Positions 1-11,097 of a stretch of DNA of 64,000 nucleotides are shown here, piece by piece (within the stretch, counting starts at the first letter, position 1; each line of letters starts with the position of its first letter). The DNA is taken from positions 17,327,200 to 17,391,199 of the forward strand of contig OY754329.1 of assembly GCA_963573305.1 (NCBI GenBank). The letters run 5' to 3'. Made by a program: the position numbers and the translations under genes. Origin of the DNA: Pyrrhosoma nymphula (Eukaryota; Arthropoda; Insecta; Odonata; Coenagrionidae). The notes below the pieces were generated by a model that did no database searches, was not told the DNA's origin, and saw only the letters and a program-made list of their open reading frames with translations.

Positions 1-187
1 CAAGTTACAGACTTATATAGCTTTATTGATTTAATTACTGAGAATTTTGGTCATATATAACTATATATTTGCGCCATTTATATTACAATATTTATTTCAT
101 ACTTCTTACAGACACTGAAATAAAAAAATAAAATTTTAATATAGTCTACATTATGACTAGGGAACTATCTCGCTCAAAGCACCTTAA
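1..187 (+). mobile_element. TTAA family 2 MITE, 3' part (cut by window edge)
   Basis: This is the terminal part of a non-autonomous DNA element. It ends in a tract meaning 'two strands then TTAA' (TCGCTCAAAGCACCTTAA), with the TTAA at 184-187. The same roughly 180 bp recurs at 37960-38148 (same strand) and, reversed, at 29861-30050 and 57179-57350. The interior is AT-rich and has no ORF. The TTAA is probably the duplicated target, as in piggyBac-mobilised MITEs; that superfamily assignment is an inference. Confidence 0.8.
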
Positions 188-2722
188 ATGAATGCACGTG
201 TGCCAATTTGGAAAGACGACGGACGTCCTGGAACTTAAATACTTATAAATATTTTAGGACTCCCTTTTGCATAACTTAGCTCGTGTATTTGTTGGTGTTG
301 TCTTAAACTAATCTTATTTGTCAACGAGGTTTGGAGAATTAGAGGCATAAAATATCAAATATTCGTTTGAACCTGCGTTGCCTTGTTACCTGTACAGATT
401 TTTGAAGAAGATTCACCCTCAACCAATCCTAGTAGTCTACCCTCAAATTTACTGGGAGGCAAATTCAAGCTACTCCTCGGAAAAATATGTTAAAATCCGC
501 CGACAGACCGCTTTGGAGAAATGAAGACTGTATGCGTTGAGGAACATGATTGCAGATGCCGCAAAAACATTTAAGGATTTTTGTGCGTAATGTGAAACAC
601 TCTTTTATTTCATCGAGTCACACTTGAGTTAAAATTGATAGTTTCCTGGAAAATATTTACCGAAAAGTAATTAAAATCATCACGCATATAGTAGGTAACA
701 CCCATATACATTACTGATTAATCTGACCAGGTCTTTCATTACTAACTTAGGGAAACTATTTTAGTTATTAATTTTGCTGCCTCCGAAAGAAGACGTCGAG
801 GCTCTCTCTTGTGTAATTCATATGCATCTAGAATTTTGGAGGCTACCATGAACAAGGATAAGTTTTGTGCTGTTCAATCTTCGGATGGATGCAACCATAA
901 AAACAGGTGCATTCTATTTCGAAAAATTACTTCCGCGATGACTGGTGTAGTTCGACTTCCCACCATTTTATTGTAACTTTTTCGACCTCATTAATATGCC
1001 AATTGTTTGTTTAATGTAAAAGAGCCTCTATTTTGTGCTAAAAACGGAACTCAAGCATTTAGTGCTGTCCTACCTATCAAATTGATTGCTGTATTAATTT
1101 GCCAATGCCCGCCAGCGTGATGTGGCCTTTCGATTTCAAATCATTCTATTTCGGTGATAGGAAGTTAAAAAACAAAATAGTTTCCATTAGTGAGTAAGGT
1201 ATATGGGTGTTGTAGTATAGTAGGACGTGGTACTAATTATTTTACGGTAAAATGTTTTCAGTAAACTATCAATTTTCATGAAAATATTATCATGTACATC
1301 TAGAAAGTTGTCAGTAATTACTTAACTTTTTGACTTATGTCAAAATATATCCGTTGTTTTTCTTCCTTGATTTGCGCGATTGTTTAATTTAGCGATTCAT
1401 TTATTTTTGCGTTGGAAGTTTCCAATTCTATTTTCTTCTCATACCGTGGTTGATATTGGAGTTTGAAAAAGATTAACCATCAACTTATCTTCTACATCTC
1501 CAGAAGTTTCCCTTCATCGGCGCCATACATCTATTTCCGTAAACCTTGCTTCGTCGTGCCAGTTAATATCTTTCATTCCAATATTGACGCAGCACATAAT
1601 GAACGTATAATGTCTGCAATGCCTTCTTAACTTAATGCAATGTTTTGCGAGAGTAAGATAAAGCATAAAATGCATCTTTCTTGAGTTCAAATGGGTAACG
1701 CCCTTGGGTTTAGTCTGCAGCATTTCTTTTTTTAGCATCGTTCTAATTTTGCGGAGAAAACGCCTTGGATTTAATTTCAACCTCTCACTCTAGGTGTTCC
1801 TCGTTTTACCCGGTATAAGATCGTTATAAGGACTTGGTTCAACTGACTAAAGTAGAATTATATTATAAAATGCGCATAAAGAATGTTTTGATCCGACGAG
1901 TCACTGTAATTCGTATAAGCGAATGAAGACATCAATTGAATCACAACTTGAGATGTCCCAACTGTTGAATTTATAAAAAAATATTTGATGGCGTTATTAG
2001 TTTCAAATACACGACTGAAAGAAAAAGTAATTTTTTCAGTGACTTTTGGATGAAAAACGTGTTCGAGAAGCATCAGGTAAATTACATCTTACATGCTAAA
2101 ACTTCACCGGGGGACATCTTATCTTTTCTTTTTCATCAGGGATTTTTATGATGGTCAAGCTCCACATCATTATTTTTTATGAAAACTCACGTGATAATCA
2201 AAGTTGTCTCAATCTTTAAATCTTCACCTTTGTATCTGTAATTTGTGTCTGGAAATCCAGCAGCCACTCTTTTCTTCTCGTGGCTGTTTCCCGTCAACTT
2301 ATTGCCAAAATAATAGGCTATTTTAGAAGAACTAGAATACTCAAACTTATTTTCGGTTCATTTTCCTGCAGAACTGTTTTGTGTCTCCATGTCTAAAATA
2401 TTCTTGAGGTGCTGCTGTTCAATTTTGTTGATAAGCCAGGCGTACTTAGTAACTTCTAAAAGCGCATTTGGTAAATAATTTTCTTCGACGAAAATTCAAA
2501 CCAATATATACGAGTATATCATGGGTGATTATTTTAAACGCCGATCTTTTCAGGATGCAAAAACCTAAAGAATTTTACCGCTTGCACGGTATAGTTGAAG
2601 GAAAATTGTTCATACGTTCTACATGCTCTAAATGTGTGCCATATGTTCTACATGCTCTAAATTTTTATCGAAGAAAATTGTCAATTTTCATTGATTATGA
2701 TATTCCACCAGATCACGTATGG
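188..2722. other. AT-rich intergenic or intronic DNA, nothing recognised
   Basis: Only short frames without similarity to any family I recognise occur here. I see no RNA gene and no clear repeat structure. It may be intron, intergenic DNA or old transposon sequence. Confidence 0.4.
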
Positions 2723-2989
2723 AAGAACTCCTTTTAAACTCTTTTTGTAGATTTTCGCAGCTCATTTCTTATGGTATTCAGGCTTTTGGTTCTGCGATTA
2801 ATTATTTAGTATTAGGCAACAGTTTCGCCGAGCTATGCTGCCGGCTTCGTCGGGCTTTTAAGAACAACAATAACAACGGCTTTGTTGTTCTTAAAAGCCC
2901 GACGAAGCCGGCAGCATAACACGGCGAAACTGTTGCCTAATACTAAATAATCGCAGAACCAAAAGCCTGAATACCAAGAACTCCTTTTA
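2723..2989. mobile_element. Palindromic PLE-type hammerhead insertion 1 with 14-bp TSD
   Basis: The insertion 2737-2975 is flanked by the direct repeat AAGAACTCCTTTTA (2723-2736 and 2976-2989), which reads as a target-site duplication. Its arms (2773-2870 and 2882-2975) form a long inverted repeat differing mainly by a 4-nt indel. Each arm holds a hammerhead-like core: CGACGAAGCCGG on one side of a loop, then CGGCGAAACTGTT. The expected CUGANGA box is CCGACGA here, so the ribozyme is probably weakened. On the minus strand the left tail reads ATG then codons for S-C-E-N-L-Q-K, matching the ends of insertions 3 and 8. This fits a Penelope-like terminal repeat ending in the first codons of the element's ORF. 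Confidence 0.8.
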
Positions 2990-3120
2990 CTCTAAATTTT
3001 TATTTTGTTGCAGGTGAAAATATTTGATTTTTATGTTGCTTGTGTGGTAAAATTAAAGAAAAATATTGAAAATCTCTCGGCAATTGGCTACTGTAAAAAC
3101 ACTAAATAAGATCTGTAAAA

Positions 3121-3481
3121 GTGGCTTGGATGGGAAAAATACAAAATGATAGAGAATTTGATGCTCTGTTCGCAAGGAGAACGAGCAATAAGGTGCGGTT
3201 TATCTCGGACGCGAATGAAACCCTCCCGTTGGGTCGTGGGAGGTGGGACGCTCCCCACGCCCTCACCGTGTTCCCATCTCTCGCATCCGGTCATTCGAAG
3301 GTGGCAGGAGATACATGCGTGCCTAGCGTTGCACGCGCCAGCAGAGCGTGCCTAATTTACCCTCCTCGCGTTTCCGCATCTGGGTTGTACGAGGGGTCAT
3401 TTTGGAAGAGCAAACGTTTGTTTTTACACGCCCCGTTTCATCCGATAATTGAGCTGAGAGGAACGAAGTTTACGGCGAGTC
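3121..3481 (+). other. GC-rich island with an unrecognised open frame
   Basis: The DNA at about 3170-3480 is markedly richer in GC and CpG than its surroundings. A 126-codon frame starts at 3121 and runs through it, but its last six codons come from the TTAA family 1 element that begins at 3482, so the present stop is not ancestral. The predicted product is basic, has no signal peptide or membrane segment, and matches no family I know. It could be a host exon, a promoter or 5' UTR, or chance openness in GC-rich DNA. Confidence 0.3.
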
Positions 3482-4042
3482 TTAAGGTGGTTCCACCGTA
3501 AAATGACTTATATGTCATTTTGTTCATATTCTGTCCACTTGTAGAAAAAGTTGTCCTCTATCTGATATGAACAACAAAATAATACCGTTCCAAGCTATAT
3601 TACTCTCTAATTGAGCTTGAAATTACATGGTGTTCAATGGGAGTATGAGAGAAACAGGGGGAAAAATATTATTTTTCCATCAAATATAAATGCCATTTTT
3701 GCGGAAAACTATTTATAAGAAGGAAAACATCCGGAGAAATTAAATCAAAATGTAATATGGGCATCTTACCACCTTATTTTCTAAGTTATTAGGGAATTAC
3801 TGACGTAATTGAAGTCAAAATGCAGTAATTCGTAGGAAATAGCTCTGCAGTCGGCTCCTATGGCTGAAAAAAGTGCTCATTGAAAATACACTTGTGGAAT
3901 AATCTGGATTTTTCTACCTTAATTTTGGGTTTCTATAGGTAGCGCATTTTATCAGCGAAAGCAGGTTTTTTTGGACAAAATATAAAAAATGTGGAATTTA
4001 GTATTTGTTTTGACTCACACAGTCACGGCGGAAACTCCTTAA
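3482..4042 (+). mobile_element. TTAA family 1 MITE, copy A
   Basis: A roughly 560-bp element begins TTAAGGTGGTTCCACCG and ends CGGCGGAAACTCCTTAA. The imperfect terminal inverted repeats are about 17 bp and the flanking tetranucleotide is TTAA. Two further full-length copies with the same termini and interior lie at 15382-15992 and 47376-47939. It has no coding capacity, so it is a non-autonomous DNA transposon. The TTAA duplication is characteristic of piggyBac transposition, but the GG start differs from the usual CCC terminus. Confidence 0.85.
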
Positions 4043-5045
4043 GAGAGGGGGTGGAAAATACACCTCATATTTGGTTTATTTATCAACAAAGGGTTATTTG
4101 AATTTAATTTTGGGAGTGGAGAAAATACTTTTATAAATTCAAGGTGGCAGTAATTATGTAAAACTTGAGGAATTCTCTTATAATTATGAATGCTATCGTT
4201 AATCAGCGTGAGAGTCATTTGCGCGCACAATTTATCACGTGCAAGGTATTCACAAGAATATTCAATTAGATAAATTTTATCATTTAATTAATTTTTGGTA
4301 TAACATTTTAAATCTGCAATTCAATTTTAAAATGTTGTACGGATTACTTAACTTATCTTGGTAATGTAACTGTTCAGTTAACAAACTACCGGTCGTTTTT
4401 TGGGCTGTTTCACTAACTTTTTTCGAATAGTTCAAGTGGATGTTTTATTTTTCTTGGCGAAAATTTGCATGTTTGCCCCAAGTTTTTATGATGCCGTTGG
4501 ACTTGATCACTGGGATGGATAATGAAAGATTAATGTCGTGTTTTAGCGGAAAACTTCCCAGCCGAATGAGGAACATAATGCTGCAGTTATTATTGTGAAG
4601 TAAATGACTTAGCTTCAGCAAACTTTAAACTGCTTCAATTGGAGAAAATTGGGCTCTATATGAGATATTGAAAGTATTTTGCTGTGAATTACCACCATAA
4701 TATACACCTATCTAGCACCCAACTTAAGGCATTAATGTAAAATTCTTTCAATACTCATTTTCTTGTTGGTGGTTTTGATCGGTTTTGTGCTCTCATATAT
4801 CCAAGATGTATATGTTTCCTCCTAACCTCTCTTTGGATCCTTGTATCTATTTAGTATCTGTTACTCTCTGGGTTTATTTCATTCTTCCGTGGCGATATAT
4901 TTTCTCTTTGATTGACATGATGTTAAACATTCTGGTATATTCCCGGGCACTGAGTCATCCAGTAAGGAGAGAGAAATTTGCTAAACTGAATCGCTAATGA
5001 AGATCAGTTACGTCGTCATCATCATTGAGTATTCTACCGGCTTCT
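4043..5045. other. AT-rich DNA, nothing recognised
   Basis: Only short uninformative frames are present. The minus-strand LINE relic at 5105-5290 may extend a little into the 3' end of this stretch, but I could not follow it with confidence. Confidence 0.35.
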
Positions 5046-5104
5046 AAAAGAAATATCTGTCTAAAAACTACCGGCTCGGTAGTTTTTAGACAGATATTTC
5101 TTTT
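5046..5104. repeat. Perfect 28-bp hairpin with 3-nt spacer
   Basis: The arms 5046-5073 and 5077-5104 are perfect reverse complements separated by GCT. The hairpin sits at the truncated end of a minus-strand LINE fragment. No hammerhead core is visible, so it is probably a fold-back or template-switch product rather than one of the PLE hairpins. Confidence 0.9.
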
Positions 5105-5290
5105 ACCTCCCAATTTCTGGCTCAATTTTATTCTCCCATGCACATTACTTGCTCGTCTTACTAAAGTTCCTCATACCACCTCTCATTATGCCTCTCATTA
5201 TGTCGTCAAAAATTCCAATTCTCTTCCTTCCTCTTTCATGGTTCCACAATGTTCTCGTCAGAAGATGCCACCTTTGCGGCGAAACCGGTC
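5105..5290 (-). pseudogene. LINE reverse transcriptase C-terminal relic
   Basis: Read on the minus strand, this encodes H-E-R-G-R-K-R-I-G-I-F-D-D-I-M and following residues. It closely parallels G-R-G-R-K-R-I-G-F-M-D-G-M in the better preserved LINE at 46408-46761. That block lies near the C-terminus of RTE/CR1-like non-LTR retrotransposon polyproteins. Only about 60 codons survive, and the hairpin at 5046-5104 ends them. This is a dead fragment with no expected function. Confidence 0.6.
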
Positions 5291-5332
5291 AACTCAGAAT
5301 AAGCCATTGTAAAAATAACAATTTTTTATGAA

Positions 5333-5490
5333 TTCAGTAATAATGAAATTTGCACAATGTTAACCTTGAAATAATAGCATGCTTCCAGTCTCCATATATA
5401 CCCCTGACAAATTCTTATTATTTCAGTAATAATGGAATTTACACAATGTTAACCCTGAAATGATAGCATGCTTCCAGTCTCCATACGTAA
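5333..5490. repeat. Tandem duplication, about 89 bp, two copies
   Basis: A unit starting TTCAGTAATAATG and containing AGCATGCTTCCAGTCTCCAT occurs at 5333 and again at 5422. The second copy has a few substitutions. This is a local tandem duplication of non-coding DNA. Confidence 0.85.
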
Positions 5491-6330
5491 AATGATCATG
5501 CATCCCGCCCATACAACGCCTAGCTCCACATTATAGTTTTCACCAATTTTTTCTTTATGTCTCTCCTTAGAGTCCCTCGCATCAATTCCCTTCTCTTCGA
5601 GTGAAAATGGCAATTAATTATGGTGGTGAAAAAATGGCTCTAAAATTATCGGGAAACAGAGCAGAGGGAAGTTATAAACTATGTTGCAATGAAGCAATTA
5701 ACTTCATATGGTTGCGTATCTCTGCCAGGAGAGCGTTAAAATATCCGTAAACTTCGTTGGTCATGGAGGTCAATGTGTAGAGGTCAAGGGAGAAGAGAGG
5801 AGAGACATATAATGGGTGAGAACTTGAGCTGGGCACTTGAAATTCCATTCCCTCCATTGATTTCCAACTCTCTTCGCTCCACATTCCGTGGGAATCGAAC
5901 GAGGACTGCCGCGAAAGAATAAATAATGAATCGTCCGGCCGTTTGTATCATATGGTTCCCGATGGAGGAAAGAGAAATCGTTCACATCATTGAATTGAGT
6001 TCTAATTGTTTGATGAATCTGTTTTGTCGGTCAGTCTTTGTCATGATTCGTGTGACCTCCATGTTGCCAATTATCCTTTTTTTGGATTATCATTAGGTTT
6101 CCCGGAGATGAAATCACCTAAGTATCCTCAATGCCCACCCAGGTTTGTAGGTTGAGACGATAAGAAGCGATGGAATGTTGAAGGCCGAGATTGAAAGAAA
6201 AGTTGACCAGCGTTGAAGGAAGAGTAAAAGAAAAATTAATTTGAAAAGGCATGAAATGGTGAGTTATCCTTGAAATTCGTGAATTCGTCTTGAATAGTGA
6301 TAAGTCAACGGAATAAAAGTAAATTTTAAT
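5491..6330. other. Intergenic or intronic DNA, nothing recognised
   Basis: No recognisable coding, RNA or repeat feature is visible in this stretch. Confidence 0.35.
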
Positions 6331-6525
6331 CTCAAGACATTTAATCGTAAATGAAAAGGAAAACTTTGTTATATTCCACCAATTTATTTTCAGGTACTAC
6401 TAGTTTCGACGCAGCGGCGTCATCTTCAGATACCTGATAATATAACAAAGTTTTCCTTTTCATTTACGATAAAATGAACTTCTACAAGGTTGAGCCTGAG
6501 ACGATGGAGATACTCAAGACATTTA
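6331..6525. mobile_element. Hairpin PLE-type hammerhead insertion 2 with 13-bp TSD
   Basis: The direct repeats CTCAAGACATTTA at 6331-6343 and 6513-6525 bound an insertion at 6344-6512. Perfect 30-bp arms (6346-6375 and 6439-6468) enclose a minus-strand hammerhead at 6391-6436. After the right arm the plus strand reads ATG and codons for N-F-Y-K-V-E-P-E-T-M-E-I, ending where the duplicated target begins. The same terminal peptide pattern ends insertions 4, 5, 6 and 7. It is best explained as a Penelope-like terminal repeat whose 3' end holds the ORF start. Confidence 0.88.
6391..6436 (-). ncRNA. Hammerhead ribozyme, all core boxes present
   Basis: In minus-strand order I see a stem I strand CAGGUA, the box CUGAAGA, stem II GACGC/GCGUC with a CGCU loop, the box GAAA, and a very short stem III A-C/G-U. 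The cleavage triplet GUA follows, then the closing stem I strand UACCUG. Every conserved position of the hammerhead (CUGANGA, GAAA, UH) is satisfied. Minimal stem III hammerheads are established in Penelope-like elements, where they are thought to act as dimers. Self-cleavage here is inferred. Confidence 0.85.
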
Positions 6526-8627
6526 TTTGAGATTTTTGAGGTGACTACTTCTCCATAATTTTGTGCAAATCTATGCTTCGGAGACAGGACCAAAATTACT
6601 TATATTTCATTTTAAAATCATTTCTTTTATCAGTATATCGATATCTAGTATGCGGTCTGTCTTTTGTGAAAGTTTTTAGGACAAGGCAACGAATTTTTAC
6701 TTCTCCCAGTAGCATTCTGCTTTTTGATGAATCCGCAAATGTCTCAGAAGCTGAAACTTTGAAATGGTTTAATCTTACTCTTCCAAAAAGTACAGTAGGT
6801 CGGCACTATTAGGAATCAAATTACAGTTTATAATATAAATTCCAAATGGCTACATAGATAGCAAAAATAGTTTATTTTGAATGAAAAAATGTGATTTTGT
6901 TTGAATCCCTAATCAATTGGCCACACTAATTTTACTGTGTGAAAAGGTATGCTAAAGTGAAGAACGATATATGTATCTAATTTTCGTTGATTTATGACTT
7001 CTTGCTTTTGCAGAGAATCTGTACTTTGTGCTTAATTTTGGTGATTTCCTCTGGACCCCTTTTTTTGGCATAATATAGGTAGTAATTTTAAATACTGTCT
7101 TTCACGTAAGTAGGGATTTCGTACGTGGAAAATTTAAATCACGAAACCTTACATTTACATCCCACTCCCCTTCTCTTTGAAAGGAAACCACCCATCCCCA
7201 AGAATATTTGAATTCCTCCGAGTTGTAAGAGTAACTTCCTCCATAGTAGCAGTGGGGCAAATATAAAAGAAACCTGCTGGGAAAGTTTTCACTGCTTATT
7301 TTCGCAGACCCTTGATTCTTCTATTTGATTATTACGATTCATGGAGTGTCAGCCAGTGGTACATGTTGAGGCTTCTAATTAGAATTGATATGACTTGCTT
7401 CTGTGCATGAATAGGCAATCCTCGGAGAATTAAACTGTAGCTGCTCCATCTCAGACGATGAAATATTTGCAATGCCTTTAATAATTCTCTAAACACTTAA
7501 ATTATACACTAAGCGTCTAAGAATGAGTATATCGGCAAACACATATGTTTTGTGTTTCTATAGTAAATAAATTTACCCATATGAAATTATCGCTCAGTGG
7601 GTAAGCGCGTACATGCCATAAGTTTTTGCCATACTTTCATCTCGGGGAAGGACGTTGGAGGCGAGGGCTTTTGGAAAGTAGGACGGTACCTAAATCTTTC
7701 CATTCCATTGTCTCGCCTCCAGAGTCAGAGATAAGACGATTCGTTAATTTAGAGGTGTGTGTGAGGAATCGAGAGGGTATGAGAGGTAGCAAGCTCTTGT
7801 CGCAGCGCCATGATGAAAATTTCGGGAATTTTCACACAAGGAAAGAATGTTTCGGTTTGTCTTTTTTTATGAGGTTTGAGAAATGGAACGTCTGCTGTGC
7901 TGCAATCGACGTGCTTTTTTTTATATAAACTATGAGGAATGAAGCGTTGGTGAGAGATATTACTGTTAATGACTTTTCTTGGTTTACATGAATATTTGTT
8001 TGTGAATAGCTCCTCGTGAGTAAGGAAGCACTTACCTTGTTCGCTTTTGAAATGCTGCCGTTATCCTCGCGTATTATCCTAATCTCCAAGATAGAGAAAA
8101 AAACATCGTGCAAGGCAAAAAAGCGAGGTCTCATACGTTCTTCAGCCGTTGGCTGTTATATATAAAAAATTTTGGTGGCATCTTTTGGCCCATGCAGCCA
8201 TTAGTAGCTCATGGCATACTGCCTGATGACTAAGGTCCTTGACGAATAAATATTATTCTCCGTCAACAGATCACATTTGTTCATCACTACGATCGAAATA
8301 AGACGAGATGGAATCAATGACAGTAAATTTCCCGCTCTCGCAGGCCCAGATCGGATCAGCTAATGGTAAAAAAGGATTCACAGTCCTTTTTTATCTTAGT
8401 TAATCCGGTAAACATTTCATGACTTGCTGCTTATTTATATTTAGAAATAATATTTTCCCAGTGTTATTTTTATCCAACTTGGCGTGGCATGAAATTAAGT
8501 GTCGTGGTTCGAAATCACTGCGGTGTTACTAATGTATGCTGTCAGATCATTTTTATGCCTTATCCTTAAATGTTATGCTACTACTACTTGAACACTACTT
8601 GAAGCACAACGATCCTGCCTGTTACCT
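6526..8627. other. AT-rich DNA, nothing convincing
   Basis: No gene is recognised. At about 7592-7610 there is a tRNA A-box-like phrase (CTCAGTGGGTAAGCGCG), but no matching B box follows at the right distance, so it is at most a SINE remnant. Confidence 0.35.
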
Positions 8628-8689
8628 GTGACGCACTGCTACTCCGCAACAAGTACAGATAATGCATCTGTACTTGTTGCGGCAGTCAT

Positions 8690-9198
8690 TGCAATGGAGC
8701 CACCGCTGAAATACATTGTTTGGGAGAAGAAGGCGAGAGATGAATTAAAAAAGGAGAACCAAACAATTTACTTGGGAATAAGGCTAATAAACGAAGAATA
8801 CCAGCGAATAAGTCATAAGTCTAAAGCGGAGATTAAGAGAGATAACAGAGGAAAAATGGAACTTGGAATGGAGCAACTCAGAAAAAGGTCAACACACCCG
8901 GGATATTTCTCCAACGATCTATGACAGAAAGAATATAGATGTAACACACACCAAAAGTACGACCCAAGCACTCTCAGGACATGGGGAATGCTTAAATTAC
9001 CGAAAGAAGATTGGGAAAAGCAAAGACGGGAAGTGTACCATATGCGGTGAAGAAGACACAATTAAACATAGAATTGAAAACTGTCCTTGGTTCGAAACAT
9101 GGCGAATTAGATTATCTCTGGAGATGGAAGACGTCGGCCAGCTAACCAGCAGAGACCTAATAACGTTCTACCTCAGGAAAGGCAAAACTAGGGAATAA
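8690..9198 (+). pseudogene. R1/Jockey-type non-LTR retrotransposon, RNase H and C-terminal fragment
   Basis: Two overlapping frames join into one degraded product. The first (about 8690-8860) reads A-M-E-P-P-L-K-Y-I-V-W-E-K-K-A-R, like the A-G-x-P-P-L-x-x-x-x-x-E-R segment that follows the reverse transcriptase in R1/Jockey-like polyproteins. The second (8863-9198) has A-L-S-G-H-G, then the zinc-knuckle-like C-T-I-C-G-E-E-D-T-I-K-H with a later N-C-P-W. That is the usual C-x2-C-G-x4-T-x2-H-x5-C block at the end of the RNase H region. A frameshift near 8863 separates the parts. The reverse transcriptase core is missing, so this is a 5'-truncated dead copy. Confidence 0.75.
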
Positions 9199-9440
9199 GG
9201 GAAACTCACCCAAATTCTCCATTGAGTAAACGCGATGGCCAAAGTGTGGCATCCTAATTGTGATTATTTTGAAATATGAAACTTATGTAAAAAAACCTTT
9301 ACAGAACCGTACCCAACGTAAAATTCTACAAATTTAAGTGTGTAAAATGAAAACCTTCAAAAAGGACAATGAAGAGGGGTAAGCAAAATTGTATATGCCC
9401 TCAAAAAATAAAGAAACTTTCAAAAAAATTAAAAAAATGT
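9199..9440 (+). mobile_element. 3' UTR and A-rich tail of the LINE fragment
   Basis: The stop at 9198 is followed by about 210 bp of AT-rich sequence with AATAAA at 9408-9413 and an A-rich tract to 9438. This fits LINE 3' sequence and tail. A phrase close to AGAGGGGTAA...ACCCTCA near 9373 recurs at 40421-40452, suggesting another 3' end of the same family there. Confidence 0.5.
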
Positions 9441-10613
9441 TATGCTTCTTAGGACCTTAACTGCCTCATTTCAGTGGGTACTACGGCTTTAGCATAAAGT
9501 GCAGCGGCAATATATGCAAAAGGTTAATTATAAAAAAAGGATATTTTCCTGAAGGGAGTGTCCAAATTATAATTCCGTCAAAGAAAATTTGTCCCCTCAC
9601 TCCCATTGTGGTTTTGGCAGATTGTGGGTGGAACGGGCACAAAGTATGCTTAGCATTAAACTATTACATTATTTCAGAAAACTCTGTGGGTCAATCGTCA
9701 ACATCCTGTGGAATGAAAGACGAAGCAAACGAAACTCAAGCAGGACGAAATGTTTGCTGTAATTTACACCCGCCAAAATTGAGTCTTCGGGATTAAAAAA
9801 AAAACTACCTCACCAATTAATAATCTCAATCCGAGTGATTCGAAAACGTTGTGTTTCACCAAGACGCACCAAATCAAAGAATTTTGGCATCCAATGAAAT
9901 TTATCGTGCTGATTATTATCTGCACAGCAAAATTACGATATTCGACCATAGAGTTGATATCTTTGAAGGTAAAGCCGGATCATTTTTCCTGGTCTTAAGT
10001 TTTATATTGTTTTTTTTTGACGCAAAAATCAAATACCTCACGTGACTAGACCGTGTGGTTAGAAAAAACGCTTGCCGAGCACAATTGCGACAAATGTTTT
10101 GATGGTTATCCTTGGGTTTTTATTAAATTCAGCCATTATTCAGCCATTCAAATTAATTTCAAGGACATTTTATGCTCGAGTTAACCTTTTATTGGTTGAA
10201 ATGAAGAATTCACCCACGGGGAGACCAAGTGGGTCGCCATAAACGGAATCATTCACAGATACTAGAGCGTGAAGTGCTAAAGACATTTCCTGCTTTGCCA
10301 AGGTTCCGATTGGACATGGGTGCTGAAATCTACTTGGAAGTCCTCTTTCAGCTAATGGATGTTACGTTTAGTGGCAGCGCGTCGAATTCCTATTTCATTG
10401 TATAATTGGCTTTAAATGGTTCGGTTAGCAGCTATCGTAACTTAGGATTGGAGAAAATTTCGTTAATTAACCGGAGCTGCCGTCATTCTCTTTCCGAGAA
10501 TTCTGTAGAAGATTCAGTCATACGATTATACGATAGATTCATTGCTTTTGTGTCTCCTAGCCTTATCGTTTGCCTGTCATCGCCTATCTATTGGCCGATG
10601 TAAAGAGTCAAGC
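9441..10613. other. AT-rich DNA, nothing recognised
   Basis: Only short unassignable frames are present. I see no RNA gene or structured repeat. Confidence 0.35.
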
Positions 10614-11097
10614 GTTTTTAAGGGGATTAAACTAAACTTTTTTAGCAACAGTTTCGCCGTGCTATTCTGCCAGCTTCGTCAGGCATTCTAAATCAACAAT
10701 GAAAAATAAATAAACAAACTTAAGCGGTATGTATGTATGTATGTATGTACAGTATGATTAATTAATACTTGATTTTGAGTACTTGGATCACCAGCGAAGC
10801 CATTTAAATAGAAAAAAAGACCTAACAACCTAAACAGAGACGATGGCTACAAACTACCTTATATGTACGTGGAAAAGACTTTTGAAAAACTCAAGTATTA
10901 GTTAATCATGCTGTACATAATAACCGCTTAAGTTTGTTTATTTATTCTTCATTGTTGATTTAGAATGCCTGACGAAGCTGGCAGAATAGCACGGCAAAAC
11001 ATTTACTAAAAAAGTTTAGTAAAATCGCCGAAATCCAAAAGAAACTTACCAAAATTAAAATGAACTGCGAAAGTCTACGAAAAAGGTTTTTAAGGGG
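10614..11097. mobile_element. Palindromic PLE-type hammerhead insertion 3 with 12-bp TSD
   Basis: The insertion 10626-11085 is flanked by GTTTTTAAGGGG at 10614-10625 and 11086-11097. Its arms (about 10626-10785 and 10885-11085) are inverted copies. The left arm, read on the minus strand, has an intact hammerhead box set (CUGACGA, GCUG/CGGC stem, GAAA). The right arm has lost one conserved base (AAAAC in place of GAAAC). The right end reads ATG then N-C-E-S-L-R-K-R, stopping near the duplicated target. The left arm alone contains a GTAT microsatellite. Confidence 0.8.
10727..10750 (+). repeat. (GTAT)n microsatellite inside one palindrome arm
   Basis: About six GTAT units lie within the left arm of insertion 3. 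The opposite arm has only a short ATTATGTAC-like sequence at the matching place (about 10912-10922), so the expansion arose after the arms formed. Confidence 0.9.
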
